Positions 47,177-56,084 of a DNA stretch of 64,000 nucleotides are shown here, piece by piece. Made by a program: the position numbers and the translations under genes. The notes beneath the pieces are model-generated. The model ran no database searches. It saw nothing but the letters and a program-made list of their open reading frames with translations, and was not told the DNA's origin. Source of the DNA: Anaerotruncus sp. MC2020 (GTDB lineage Bacteria > Bacillota > Clostridia > Oscillospirales > Ruminococcaceae); assembly GCA_000701945.1 (NCBI GenBank), contig KL370841.1:213150-277149 (forward strand), given 5' to 3'. Every line of letters begins with the position of its first letter. The first letter of the stretch is position 1.

Positions 47177-49012
47177 ATGGATATACGTAAGCTGACCGCG
47201 CTCGCCGCGGCGGTCATGATGACCGCAACGTGCGCGGTATCGTGCAAGAAAAAAGAAAAGGACGAGAGCAGTGAACCCGAGCCCGTGACCGACGTGCTCG
47301 GCAATATCGAGGAGGAGACCGTCAGCACTTACCCCGACTACCCTATCTCCTACCCCGCGATAGAGAAAAAGCCCACGGGCAACCTGTACGAGGCGGAGGA
47401 CGCCAAGCTCGGCAAGGGCTTGAAGGTGGTCAGCTCTCCCAAGGAGGAGACCACCGATAAGGACGGCAAGAAGGTCAAGTCCGACGCCGACACTCAGCCC
47501 ACGACAAAGTTCGACCCGACCGTCAAGCCCGATACAGTCATCGAGAGCTACAGCGGCGAGGGCTATGTCAGCGGCTTCAAGAACGACGGAAGCGCAAGCG
47601 TGACCTTCACGGTCGAGGCTCCCACCAACCAGCACTACGACCTCTCGTTCAGCATCGCCGCCGACAGGTTCGTCAACTGCGACGTGCTCGTCAACGGCAC
47701 CGAAACTGCCGCCTTCAAGACTATGAGCGACAGCGAATTCACGCTGATAACCCTGTACGGCGTGTTCCTCACGAAGGGCAAGTCCGAGATAGAGCTCCGC
47801 CCGCACGGCGATATCAAGCTCGACTACCTGAAAATGTGCGACAATACCTCCCTCAGCGAGATAAAGTACAGCGCGGACAAGGACCTCTCCAACAAGGAGG
47901 CGGGCAGGTCAGCGAAGGAGCTCATGGACTTCATGACCAAGAACTACGGCAAGTACGTGCTCACGGGACAGTATGCCTCGAGCCCCAAGAACGAGGAGCT
48001 CGACCTCATATACCGCACGACGGGCAAGTATCCCGCGATACGCCTCTCCGCGCTCCATACCAATAACAAGACCTTCGACAGCGCCTTCAGAGACGTCGAC
48101 GCCTGCGCAGACTGGTACCGCAAGGGCGGTATCGTAGCGCTGATGTGGTACTGGGAGGCGCCCTCCAAGACCAAGCCCTCCGTTTACGCGAAGGATACCG
48201 ATTTCAAGCTCTCCGACGCAAAGACCGACATCGATATCGCCGAGATGACGCAGGAGGAGATACGCGGTCTATACGGCGAAGGCAAGATATCCGAGCAGTG
48301 CTACGGTCTTATCCTCGATATCGACAATATGGCGGGACAGCTCACCTCGCTCAAGAACAAGGGCGTGCCCGTGCTGTGGAGACCCCTCCACGAGGGCTAC
48401 GGCGACTGGTTCTGGTGGGGCGCGAGCGGAGCCGACGACTACAAGTGGCTCTGGGAGCTCATGTACCGCCGATATACGAACGTGTTCGAGCTCGACAACC
48501 TCATTTGGATATGGAACGGTCAGAGCGAGAGCACCCTCGTCAACAAGTCTACCTTCGATATCGCATCGCTCGATATCTACCTCGAAAACGGCAAGGACTA
48601 CGGCAGCCGCTATGAGCAGTTCCTCGCGCTGCAAAAAATCGTCGGCAAGGAAAAGCTCATCGCACTCAGCGAGTGCAGCACCGTCCCCGATATCGACGCC
48701 TCGTTCCGCGACAATGCGATGTGGTCGTTCTTCGGGCTCTGGTACGGTAAGTACATACGCGACGAAAAAGGCGAATATTCCGAGAAATTCACGAGCAAGG
48801 ACGCCCTCATACGCGCCTATAACTCCGAGGGAGCAATAACCCTCGACGAGTATATCAAGCTCTGCGGCGGCGAGAAGCTCATCCCCGAATACGGCGACGA
48901 AAAGCCGACAACTGCGTCCTCGTCGACTGCGACCACAACTACCGACAGCATTGACACCTCCGATGCTTCGGCATCGGAAAGCACCGAAACTACGGCTGTT
49001 TCCACCGACTGA
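47177..49012 (+). CDS. GH26 beta-mannanase lipoprotein with CBM35-like domain
   Basis: 611 residues from the ATG at 47177 (CGGAGG upstream). Signal peptide with lipobox AVSC (Cys23), linker, then a CBM35-like beta-sandwich (about 70-235: NLYEAEDAKLGKG, YVSGFKNDGSASVTFTVEAP, IKLDYLKM). The GH26 catalytic domain follows with acid/base Glu406 in RPLHEGYGDWFWWG and nucleophile Glu499 in ALSECS. A Ser/Thr-rich tail ends the protein; no dockerin is present, so it is cell-bound by lipid and not by a cellulosome. Expected to cut beta-1,4-mannan outside the cell. Confidence 0.92.
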   Translation: MDIRKLTALAAAVMMTATCAVSCKKKEKDESSEPEPVTDVLGNIEEETVSTYPDYPISYPAIEKKPTGNLYEAEDAKLGKGLKVVSSPKEETTDKDGKKVKSDADTQPTTKFDPTVKPDTVIESYSGEGYVSGFKNDGSASVTFTVEAPTNQHYDLSFSIAADRFVNCDVLVNGTETAAFKTMSDSEFTLITLYGVFLTKGKSEIELRPHGDIKLDYLKMCDNTSLSEIKYSADKDLSNKEAGRSAKELMDFMTKNYGKYVLTGQYASSPKNEELDLIYRTTGKYPAIRLSALHTNNKTFDSAFRDVDACADWYRKGGIVALMWYWEAPSKTKPSVYAKDTDFKLSDAKTDIDIAEMTQEEIRGLYGEGKISEQCYGLILDIDNMAGQLTSLKNKGVPVLWRPLHEGYGDWFWWGASGADDYKWLWELMYRRYTNVFELDNLIWIWNGQSESTLVNKSTFDIASLDIYLENGKDYGSRYEQFLALQKIVGKEKLIALSECSTVPDIDASFRDNAMWSFFGLWYGKYIRDEKGEYSEKFTSKDALIRAYNSEGAITLDEYIKLCGGEKLIPEYGDEKPTTASSSTATTTTDSIDTSDASASESTETTAVSTD

Positions 49013-49029
49013 CATCAAGGAGGCACGCT

Positions 49030-50343
49030 ATGGACAAACATTTCAAGCCCCGTATCGCCCTCACGCGCGAGCAGGTCGAGCTGCGGCAGAAAATGCTCGG
49101 CGAGGTCGGGCGGTCGGACTATAAGGCGGTCAGCTTCCGCCTGACAGGTACGCTCACCTCCACCGCTTTTCCCGAGTTTGAGGACATTTTCATGCTCATG
49201 GAGGAGGACTTCCGCGCACTCACGACAGTGAAAAAGGACTTCAAGGAGCTCCGCTGTGCTGCCGCAGAAGCTGCCGAGAAAAAGTTCTGCAATGCGGGCG
49301 GCGCCACGATAGAGCGCATCTACGATATCCTCGCGAAATCCGCCAAGCTCACGCCCTTCGGCAAGGACAAGCTGATGAAGCGCGAGTGCGAGCTCGCGGC
49401 ACATTTCACCTTCGCCCGCGGCTTCGGCAAGGAGCTCTTCGACGAGGCAAAGCGCACCAAAAAGAAGATAGTCATTGTCGCGGACACGATCTATCCGCGG
49501 AATGTCGTCGTCCGCATACTGAGCAGCTGCGGCTATGATCAGGCGGACGAGCTCGTCGTGCCGTATGAGCTCAAGGGCAGCGTAACCGACCACAAGGCGC
49601 TGTATGACGCCATTATCGCTAAGGCGGGAGTTGCGCCCGCGAAGCTCCTGCACATCGGCGGAGACGTCGAGGCTGACGTCGAGACCCCGATAATGAACGG
49701 CTCGAAGGCTCTGCTCCTCGCGGGGACGATACCGCTCATGGTCAGGTCGGGACGCCTGCGCGGCTGGGTGCAGGCAAAGCACGTCCTCGACTATGACGAG
49801 CCCGAGTATCTCGCGCTCCACGGCGCTTTCGGCATCTACGCCGCCTACCTCTTCGACGTCCCCATGAGCAAGTCGCCGCAGAGCGACTTCTGCGCGAATG
49901 AGTATATGCTCGGCTTCATCGTCGGCGGAACCGTCCGCGCGGCGGGTATCCGACCTCAGGACAAGACGCAGGCTATGCTCCTCGCGGCGCTCTCAGAGAG
50001 CTCCGAGGCGGCGCGCGGCATGGAGGATATGGACAGGCTCTTCCATTTCCGCTTCGACGGACACCTCGAAAAATACGGCTATAAGGACTGCGATATGCCC
50101 CTCCGCTTCTTCGCGGAGCACAGCGCAGTCGGCGACAGGGCTATGTTCCAGAGCCGCCTCGACCCGTCCGACTTTGCCGCGTGGACTGAGGGCACCAAGG
50201 AGCCAAAGCTCGCTCCCGTCCACGCGCGGAGACTGAAAAAAACCGCCACCGCAAAGCTCGCGGATACGCTCTTCCCGCCAGGAACCAAAGTACGCAATAT
50301 CGCCGACGGTATGCTCGTCAAGATGAAAGGCGGAAAGAATTGA
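49030..50343 (+). CDS. HAD-superfamily-like protein lacking the catalytic Asp
   Basis: 437 residues. The fold is that of large HAD-type proteins: motif I region KAVSFRLTGTLTST, motif II IVIVADTIYP, motif III Lys region, motif IV LLHIGGDVEADVETP. In active HAD enzymes motif I reads DxDxT/V (for example FDIFDTL); here both Asp positions are Arg and Gly, so phosphohydrolase activity is unlikely. The C-terminal half (about 240-437) is a separate unknown domain. Starts 17 bases after the mannanase, likely cotranscribed. It could be a binding or glycan-related scaffold. Confidence 0.7.
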   Translation: MDKHFKPRIALTREQVELRQKMLGEVGRSDYKAVSFRLTGTLTSTAFPEFEDIFMLMEEDFRALTTVKKDFKELRCAAAEAAEKKFCNAGGATIERIYDILAKSAKLTPFGKDKLMKRECELAAHFTFARGFGKELFDEAKRTKKKIVIVADTIYPRNVVVRILSSCGYDQADELVVPYELKGSVTDHKALYDAIIAKAGVAPAKLLHIGGDVEADVETPIMNGSKALLLAGTIPLMVRSGRLRGWVQAKHVLDYDEPEYLALHGAFGIYAAYLFDVPMSKSPQSDFCANEYMLGFIVGGTVRAAGIRPQDKTQAMLLAALSESSEAARGMEDMDRLFHFRFDGHLEKYGYKDCDMPLRFFAEHSAVGDRAMFQSRLDPSDFAAWTEGTKEPKLAPVHARRLKKTATAKLADTLFPPGTKVRNIADGMLVKMKGGKN

Positions 50344-50663
50344 GAATGGTCTGAGCCAATACTAAAAAAGCCTGTTCTGATTTTATTCCGCCGCAAACAC
50401 GGGCGCTCGGAAAGCCCCCTACAATTCACCGAAATATTGTGAAAGCTGTAAGGGTGAGTTCTGCTCGATTCTCAATTTTGCATTCTAAATTTCATATTTC
50501 GGACACTGTTCAAGTGAAAACGACATCTCTTCGCCGCCGCGACGGCATTCATTCGTCCGCGATAAAACATTCCCCCATGTGACATTTTTCTCCGTTGCTC
50601 TGCGGCCTCCTCCTGTGATATGATAGAAACGTTGGAAAAATCATAAAACAGGAGGAAAAAATC
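50344..50663. other. 320-bp intergenic region before spo0A-like gene
   Basis: Holds a palindrome in the TTCCG family (GGGCGCT-CGGAA-AGCCCC, 50401-50418), a degenerate partner near 50452-50468, and the promoter of the next gene. No gene seen. Confidence 0.6.
50595..50624 (+). promoter_or_regulatory. promoter of spo0A-like gene
   Basis: TTGCTC (50595-50600), 18-bp spacer, extended -10 TGA-TATGAT (50616-50624). Confidence 0.5.
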
Positions 50664-51431
50664 ATGAACAACAAAATAAAGGTACTTATCGGAGACGATT
50701 CAGCAGGAACAGGCGTCAGCCTCGCCAATAAGCTCCGCGAAAAGGGAATGTACGCCTATACCCGCAGAAAGGACTGCTCTGTCATCGTCGACTCCATACG
50801 CAATGACCCGCCCGACGCCGCTGTCCTCGACATCACCGCCGAAAACGGCGACGCCGTCACTATAATGAAAAAGGTGCGCGAGCTCGGAGTCAAGTTCCCT
50901 GCCTTCATCATTACGTCAGCCTTCGACAACGAGTTCATCGAGCGGCAGGTCATGGAAAACGGTGCGGCAAAGTTCCTGCTCAAGCCCTATGACGCCGACG
51001 ACCTCGTCTCCGCGATAAGCTCCGCGCTCGGCGACAGGGCAAACAGCCTCAGCGACGACATGGAGATAGTCGTCACCGACATCATTCATCAGCTCGGCGT
51101 GCCCGCACATATCAAGGGCTATCACTACCTCCGCACAGCTATCCTCTACTCGATAGCCGACAAGGAGCTCCTCGACAGCGTGACAAAAATGCTCTACCCC
51201 ACAGTAGCGGGACTCTACGATACGACGTCGTCCCGCGTGGAGCGCGCTATCCGTCACGCGATAGAGATAGCATGGGACAGAGGCAACGTCGATACCCTCA
51301 ACTCGTTCTTCGGCTATACTGTCGACACGAGCAAGGGCAAACCCACAAATTCGGAATTCATCGCGCTCATCACCGACAAGCTCAGACTGCGCTATAAATC
51401 GGCGCTCAGGAGGGCTCAGGTACAGGCGTGA
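50664..51431 (+). CDS. spo0A: Spo0A-type response regulator
   Basis: 255 residues. The C-terminal DNA-binding domain is unmistakable: [36 protein letters not shown] and [19 protein letters not shown], as in Spo0A, which binds 0A boxes and starts sporulation. The receiver keeps the acidic pair (GDD), phospho-acceptor Asp in AVLDIT, Ser in place of the switch Thr, and Lys in LLKPYD, but the usual MPxLDG after the acceptor is TAENGD. AGGAGGAAAAAATC precedes the start. Its usual neighbour spoIVB is absent, so this may be the main Spo0A in a moved location or a paralogue. Confidence 0.88.
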   Translation: MNNKIKVLIGDDSAGTGVSLANKLREKGMYAYTRRKDCSVIVDSIRNDPPDAAVLDITAENGDAVTIMKKVRELGVKFPAFIITSAFDNEFIERQVMENGAAKFLLKPYDADDLVSAISSALGDRANSLSDDMEIVVTDIIHQLGVPAHIKGYHYLRTAILYSIADKELLDSVTKMLYPTVAGLYDTTSSRVERAIRHAIEIAWDRGNVDTLNSFFGYTVDTSKGKPTNSEFIALITDKLRLRYKSALRRAQVQA

Positions 51432-51456
51432 GCGCGCATTTCAAGGAGGAATATCT

Positions 51457-51966
51457 ATGTCATTCAAGAAAGTCGACCTTACATCTTTGCAGTTCAACCC
51501 GTTCACTAAAATCGGCAAGGAGTGGATGCTCCTCACGGGCGGCACTATGGACAGCTTCAACACCATGACCGCTTCATGGGGTCAGCTCGGCGTGCTGTGG
51601 AACAGAAACGTGCTCACCTGCTACATACGCCCGAACAGGCACACCTTCGGCTTCGTCGAGAACGGCGAGACCTTCACTGCCTCCTTCTACGGCGAGCAGT
51701 TCCGCAAGGCTCTCTCCTTCTGCGGCTCGCACTCGGGCAGGGACTGCGACAAGGTCAAGGAGACGGGACTCACTCCCGCTGAATTCGACGGCTGTGTAGC
51801 CTTCGAGGAGGCGGATATGGTGCTCGTCTGCCGCAAGCTCTACAGCTATGACCTCGCGGAGAGCGGCTTCCTCACCGATGACGGTATCCCCGCGCAGTTC
51901 TTCGGCTCCGACCCGTATCACCGCGCCTATATCTCCGAAATTGTCGGCGTGTACGTTAAGGAATGA
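51457..51966 (+). CDS. flavin reductase family protein
   Basis: 169 residues, split-barrel flavoredoxin-like fold. EWMLLTGGTMDSFNTMTASWG is the FMN-binding region and CYIRPNRHTFGFVENGETF, SGRDCDKVKETGL are common to this family. It probably reduces an unknown partner with NAD(P)H and FMN. Strong AAGGAGGAATATCT site; 25 bases after spo0A; ended by a good terminator. Confidence 0.88.
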   Translation: MSFKKVDLTSLQFNPFTKIGKEWMLLTGGTMDSFNTMTASWGQLGVLWNRNVLTCYIRPNRHTFGFVENGETFTASFYGEQFRKALSFCGSHSGRDCDKVKETGLTPAEFDGCVAFEEADMVLVCRKLYSYDLAESGFLTDDGIPAQFFGSDPYHRAYISEIVGVYVKE

Positions 51967-51998
51967 ATGTAGAGGCGCCCGCACAATATGAAAGGTAC

Positions 51999-52030
51999 AA
52001 AAAAGCAGAGGCTTTTGCCTCTGCTTTTTC
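51999..52030. terminator. bidirectional terminator
   Basis: GCAGAGGC (52005-52012), TTTT, GCCTCTGC (52017-52024) with A-run before and T-run after; separates the flavin reductase (+) from the LRR genes (-). Confidence 0.85.
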
Positions 52031-52033
52031 TTT

Positions 52034-53404
52034 TTATTCCTTCGGTTCCTCGTCGGAATCGTCCAGTATCTTCTCGTAGCTCGCCTCCGCGATGAGCTCC
52101 GCCTCTGCCTTTTTCTCGGACGAAGAAATCCGCTTCCTGCCCTTCGACATCAGTACCATCGCCAGCACTATCGCCGCAAGCAGCAGCGCTCCTGCTGCGA
52201 TGAGAAATGCGTACCTCTTCAGACTCTTGTCTACGTGAGTGTAGCTTATCTTGTTAGCCCGCGCATAGCGCTCGCCCTCACTGCCCGTGAATACGCTCAG
52301 CTTGAAGCCCTTCTCGAGGGTGTAGTCCTCATCGTCGCCGATACTGTAGCCGAATGCGTGCGCTCCGATACTGCTCACGCTCTTCGGGATTATCACCTGC
52401 TCCAGCTTAGGACAGCTCGTGAACGCTCCCTCTCCGACTGCCGATACGCCCTCGGGCATCACTACCCTCGAGAGCTCCGTACAGCTCAGGAACGCGCCGT
52501 CCCCTATCTTGTCGAGCGTTATCGGGAAGTCGAGCGACTCCAGCGCCGTGCAGTACTTGAACGCTATCGGCGCGATGTTTGTCAGTCCCGAGCTGAAATC
52601 TATCTTTTGCAGGCTCGTGCAGTAGCTGAACGCGCTCTCACCGATGTCGGTCACGGACGAGGGAAGGTACAGCTCCGTCATGCGCACACATACCGAGAAT
52701 GCGCCAGGCTCGATGTACTTGACCTCGTTCCTGATGTAGACCTCGCCGCTGAGCGCCGTAGACGCGCGGTAGATGTTCTGCATACTGCTGTTGTAGAGTA
52801 TGCCGTCCTCAAATACGAATGCGCCGCACTTCGAGGAGTCGATATCGGTTATGCTGCTGCACTGTGCAAACGCCATTGCACCTATCGAGCTGAGCTCCCC
52901 AGGAAGCTTCACGCTCTTCAGCATCGAGCAGTTGTAGAACGCGTAGCTGCCTATCGAGCTGACCTTGTCGGGTATCTCGACTGCCTCGAGGTGAGTGCAG
53001 CCCATGAATGTGCCGCTCTTTATCTCCGTGATACGGCTCGGGAGCGTTACCTTCATCAGCGAGGTGCAGCCTATGAAGGCGCTGTCGCCTATGCTCGTGA
53101 TAGTGTCGGGTATGGTCAGCTCCTCGATGTAGTGGCAGTTCTGAAACGCGTTGTCGGCTATCGCGGTAATGGCATAGCCGTTGCGCAGCTCGGGTATCTC
53201 GCTCAGTATCGACGTCGGGTCGCAGGCGGTTATCGTATATGTGCCGTTGATGAGCTCGTAGGTGAAGTTGCCGTCATGCAGCACCTCGCCGACCTCTGAG
53301 TTGTCCACGACCGCATATGCGGGGAGGCTTCCGACTGCTCCGACGAGCAGCACTGCGCTCAGTGCCGCTGCCGCCAGCTTAGTTATCGTCTTCGTCAGCT
53401 TCAT
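52034..53404 (-). CDS. BspA-like leucine-rich repeat surface protein, smaller
   Basis: 456 residues from the ATG at 53404 (GAGGAGG upstream), inside the end of the larger LRR gene. Signal peptide (to about residue 30), then about ten LRR_5-type units of the pattern LxxIxxxAFxxCxxLxxVxLP (for example CTSLMKVTLPSRITEI), then one C-terminal transmembrane helix (FLIAAGALLLAAIVLAMVLM) and a charged cytoplasmic tail. Such repeats mediate adhesion to host or plant polymers or other cells. It is the second of a tandem pair. Confidence 0.87.
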   Translation of the reverse strand: MKLTKTITKLAAAALSAVLLVGAVGSLPAYAVVDNSEVGEVLHDGNFTYELINGTYTITACDPTSILSEIPELRNGYAITAIADNAFQNCHYIEELTIPDTITSIGDSAFIGCTSLMKVTLPSRITEIKSGTFMGCTHLEAVEIPDKVSSIGSYAFYNCSMLKSVKLPGELSSIGAMAFAQCSSITDIDSSKCGAFVFEDGILYNSSMQNIYRASTALSGEVYIRNEVKYIEPGAFSVCVRMTELYLPSSVTDIGESAFSYCTSLQKIDFSSGLTNIAPIAFKYCTALESLDFPITLDKIGDGAFLSCTELSRVVMPEGVSAVGEGAFTSCPKLEQVIIPKSVSSIGAHAFGYSIGDDEDYTLEKGFKLSVFTGSEGERYARANKISYTHVDKSLKRYAFLIAAGALLLAAIVLAMVLMSKGRKRISSSEKKAEAELIAEASYEKILDDSDEEPKE

Positions 53405-55445
53405 CGTCCGCCTCCTCATCGTCGTCCTTCTTCTCGGGAGCCTTCTTAACAGCGGGCTTTGAAGCCTTTTTCTTCTTCATCGACCTGCCAGTCGCTGCTC
53501 CTATCACTGCGAGCACTGCTGCTGCGATGATGCCGATGATGACGTACAGGAAGCCTCTGTTCACGTTCACGTCTGCTACTCCGACTGTGTTCGTCACCAC
53601 GTTTATCCCGCAAGCCTTAGCATAATTGTAGGCGGTCGTGTCCTCGCCCGTGTATATGGTGTAGCCCTCTACCACGGAATACGGGTCTTCGGCATCGCTG
53701 AGACCGCCCTGTATGTTCGCGGCGAGCTGCTCGTCGTAGACAAAGCCGAATGCGTAATCGCCGATGTAGTCGAGCTTGTCGCCGAGACGCACGCTCTTCA
53801 GCTCGGGGCACGCGAAAAATGCGCTGTAGCCCGCGTATTCGAGCTCCTTCGACAGCTTCACGCGGCTGAGCTTGCCGCAGGTCTCGAAGGCATAGTCGCC
53901 TATCTTTCTGACGTGCGATATATCGGCTTCCTCGAGGTATGCGCTGCCGCAGAATGCCGAAATGCCAACCTCCTCGACGCTCGCGGGCGCCTTGAACTTC
54001 TTGTCCTTCTTCGAGCGCGGATATGCGAGCAGTGTCTTCTTGTCCTTGTCGTAGAGGACGCCGTCCTCGGAGGAGAACGCCCCGTCGCCGTCGGTCACGG
54101 TTATCGACTCGAGCGCGGCGCAGTCCACGAACGGCTCGCTGCCCTCAATGGTCTCGCAGCTGCCAGGTATCGTGAGCTTTTTCAGGCTCGATGAGAACAT
54201 ATTCTCGCCTATAGTCTTTATCCCGTCGGGAAGAATTATCTCGGAGGCTTCGTTCGTCACGAACGCGCCCTTGTAAAGTCCGACTATCTTGTGTCCGTCC
54301 ATCTCTGCGGGAACGGTGATGACGTCGTCCATAGATACGCAGAAGGTGATGTACGCCTCGCCGTCGATGAGGGCGTACTCGTAGTCCTCGAAGGAGTGCC
54401 TGTCGAGCTTGCTGTATTCCTCCTCAGCCTCGGCAACTGCCGCCGACTTGAAGGTGAAGCTGTTTGCATAGCCGTATTCGGTATCGGAATCGCTGCAGTA
54501 CTGCTCCGCTATAGTGCCCGGAGTTCCGATTATGACGAAGTCGCTGTCCATGTTCTGATTTTCGTCGTAGCCGAACGCGCAGTAGCCGATATCCTCAATA
54601 GTCGCGGGGATAGTCACTTGCTTGAGGGCTGTTCCCGCAAAGGCGCTCTGCCTGATGACCGCGATATTCGGCGGGAGCTCGACCTCTGCGAGCTTCTTGC
54701 AGCCGAAAAATGCCGCCATTCCTATGGCTGTTGTGGAATCCGAGAACTTCACGGACGTCAGCGAGGTATCGCTCGCAAATGCCATGACGTCAACGTTCTC
54801 GACTGCTGTGCCGCTCATGTCTATCTCCTCGAGGAAGGAGCAGAAGCTGAATGCGTGGCGTCCTATGGTCTTTACCGAGCTCGGGAGCGTGATGTGCTTC
54901 AGCCTCGACTCGGCAAAGCCCGCTATCCCTATCTCCTCAACGCCGTCGGGGACAGTGTAGCTCTCGCGCTCGTTGGCTGCGGGATTGTGGACGAGCTTCT
55001 TCATGTCCTTACTGTAGAGCACGCCGTCCTGCGAGCAGTATTCCTTGTTGTCGGGCGAGACCTCTATCTCGAGGAGGTCAAGACACGAGGCGAAGGGGTC
55101 GTCCGTGGAGATGTACTCTATGCCCGCGGGAATGATTATCTTCTCCGCACGGCTGCCGAGAAAGGCGTCTGTCGCAAGCTCTGTGACGGGCTTGCCGCCG
55201 AGCTTGTCGGGTACGGTGACCTCCTTGTCCTCGAGCGTATTGCCGATGATAACTGCGTTGCCGTCGGAGTCTACCGTATAGCGGAAGCCGCCTTCCTCCT
55301 CGCCCTCCTGCTCATCGGCTGCTTCGTCCGAGACGGCAGAGACCTCATCGTCCGCAGCATAGCCCGTCATCACGGGTACTGCCGTATTTCCGAGACACAG
55401 CAGCAGTCCCATAAGAAAAGCCGCCGTTTTTCTGTGGTTTTTCAT
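53379..55445 (-). CDS. BspA-like leucine-rich repeat surface protein, larger
   Basis: 688 residues. Signal peptide (about 1-31), acidic spacer, two blocks of LRR_5 repeats (about 50-300 and 360-590; for example FSFCSFLEEIDMSGTAV), one C-terminal membrane helix (FLYVIIGIIAAAVLAVIGAA), then a Lys stretch and a very acidic end (DDDEEADDEADEDD). The last 26 bases overlap the start of the smaller protein. Promoter with TTGCAA-17-TATAAT upstream. No sortase motif; anchoring is by the membrane helix. Confidence 0.87.
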   Translation of the reverse strand: MKNHRKTAAFLMGLLLCLGNTAVPVMTGYAADDEVSAVSDEAADEQEGEEEGGFRYTVDSDGNAVIIGNTLEDKEVTVPDKLGGKPVTELATDAFLGSRAEKIIIPAGIEYISTDDPFASCLDLLEIEVSPDNKEYCSQDGVLYSKDMKKLVHNPAANERESYTVPDGVEEIGIAGFAESRLKHITLPSSVKTIGRHAFSFCSFLEEIDMSGTAVENVDVMAFASDTSLTSVKFSDSTTAIGMAAFFGCKKLAEVELPPNIAVIRQSAFAGTALKQVTIPATIEDIGYCAFGYDENQNMDSDFVIIGTPGTIAEQYCSDSDTEYGYANSFTFKSAAVAEAEEEYSKLDRHSFEDYEYALIDGEAYITFCVSMDDVITVPAEMDGHKIVGLYKGAFVTNEASEIILPDGIKTIGENMFSSSLKKLTIPGSCETIEGSEPFVDCAALESITVTDGDGAFSSEDGVLYDKDKKTLLAYPRSKKDKKFKAPASVEEVGISAFCGSAYLEEADISHVRKIGDYAFETCGKLSRVKLSKELEYAGYSAFFACPELKSVRLGDKLDYIGDYAFGFVYDEQLAANIQGGLSDAEDPYSVVEGYTIYTGEDTTAYNYAKACGINVVTNTVGVADVNVNRGFLYVIIGIIAAAVLAVIGAATGRSMKKKKASKPAVKKAPEKKDDDEEADDEADEDDN

Positions 55446-55491
55446 GTTTTTCCCTCTCTTTACTGCATGAATGCATATTAAGACTTATAAC

Positions 55492-55520
55492 ATTATATCA
55501 CAAGCCGCCGCCGATTGCAA
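55492..55520 (-). promoter_or_regulatory. promoter of the LRR pair
   Basis: On the minus strand TTGCAA (55515-55520), 17-bp spacer, TATAAT (55492-55497). Confidence 0.7.
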
Positions 55521-55598
55521 CGTATTTCACACATCTTTCCGCTTTAACACAGTATTATCATACTTTCAGTACACCGTCCCATGCACGGTACCGTTGCA

Positions 55599-55618
55599 GG
55601 GGCGCCCTTCGGGCGTCC
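55599..55618. repeat. REP-like palindrome
   Basis: GGGGCGCCC-TTC-GGGCGTCC, with G.T wobble, preceded by GCA; same general family as the TAGGGGC palindromes. Confidence 0.6.
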
Positions 55619-55687
55619 GTAAACAAACGGCATTGTTATTATGCGCGGAATGATTCCGCGGACATACCAATTCTGAAACGACAGTAA

Positions 55688-55771
55688 GGGACGCCCTCTA
55701 CAACAGAGTTGCATATAGCATCGCAATCCAAATCAAAGATTTGGTGCGCTGCTTATCTTGCAGGGCGTCCC
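55688..55771 (-). repeat. nested repeat, copy 5 (different arms)
   Basis: The 57-bp core (reverse orientation, about 55704-55757) is enclosed by GGGACGCCCT (55688-55697) and AGGGCGTCCC (55762-55771). Arms differ from GGGCGCA/TGCGCCC but still pair perfectly. Confidence 0.88.
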
Positions 55772-55835
55772 CTCTCCGAAAACGATTCACTGAATCGTTT
55801 TCGGATTCACCCCTTGCGGAGCGCACTTCGTACCC

Positions 55836-56012
55836 AAGGGCTCTGCCCTTGGAACCCGCCAAAGACGCTGCCCTTGGAAACCGCGGGGTGACTCCCCACA
55901 GTGTGGGGAGATGTCGCGAAGCGACAGAGGGGACGGGCTGTTCAGCTGCCCTCGACCCGCAAGCCTTTGTAAAGGCTTGAGCGAAACTTTCGGTTTCGCG
56001 CGGTAGCTTCTT
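55836..56012. repeat. long hairpin-rich repeat, copy 1
   Basis: Series of small palindromes: AAGGGCTCTGCCCTT, CTCCCCACAGTGTGGGGAG, GTCGCGAAGCGAC, AAGCCTTTGTAAAGGCTT and GCGAAACTTTCGGTTTCGC. The first and the last two recur in the same order at 59653-59772. No gene is present in 55446-56084. Confidence 0.75.
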
Positions 56013-56040
56013 CAAAACAGCAGATGTCTCCGCGCGACAC

Positions 56041-56069
56041 AAAAAAGGCGGACATCGTCCGCCTTTTTT
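56041..56069. terminator. terminator of ABC permease gene
   Basis: AAAAAAGGCGGAC-ATC-GTCCGCCTTTTTT; works on the minus strand after the permease gene. Confidence 0.8.
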
Positions 56070-56084
56070 CGAGCTATGTTGTCT

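Noticed and set aside
47177-49012. Dockerin or cellulosomal signal in the mannanase
   Set aside because: The C-terminus is a Ser/Thr-rich tail without duplicated calcium-binding loops; the lipobox indicates membrane attachment.
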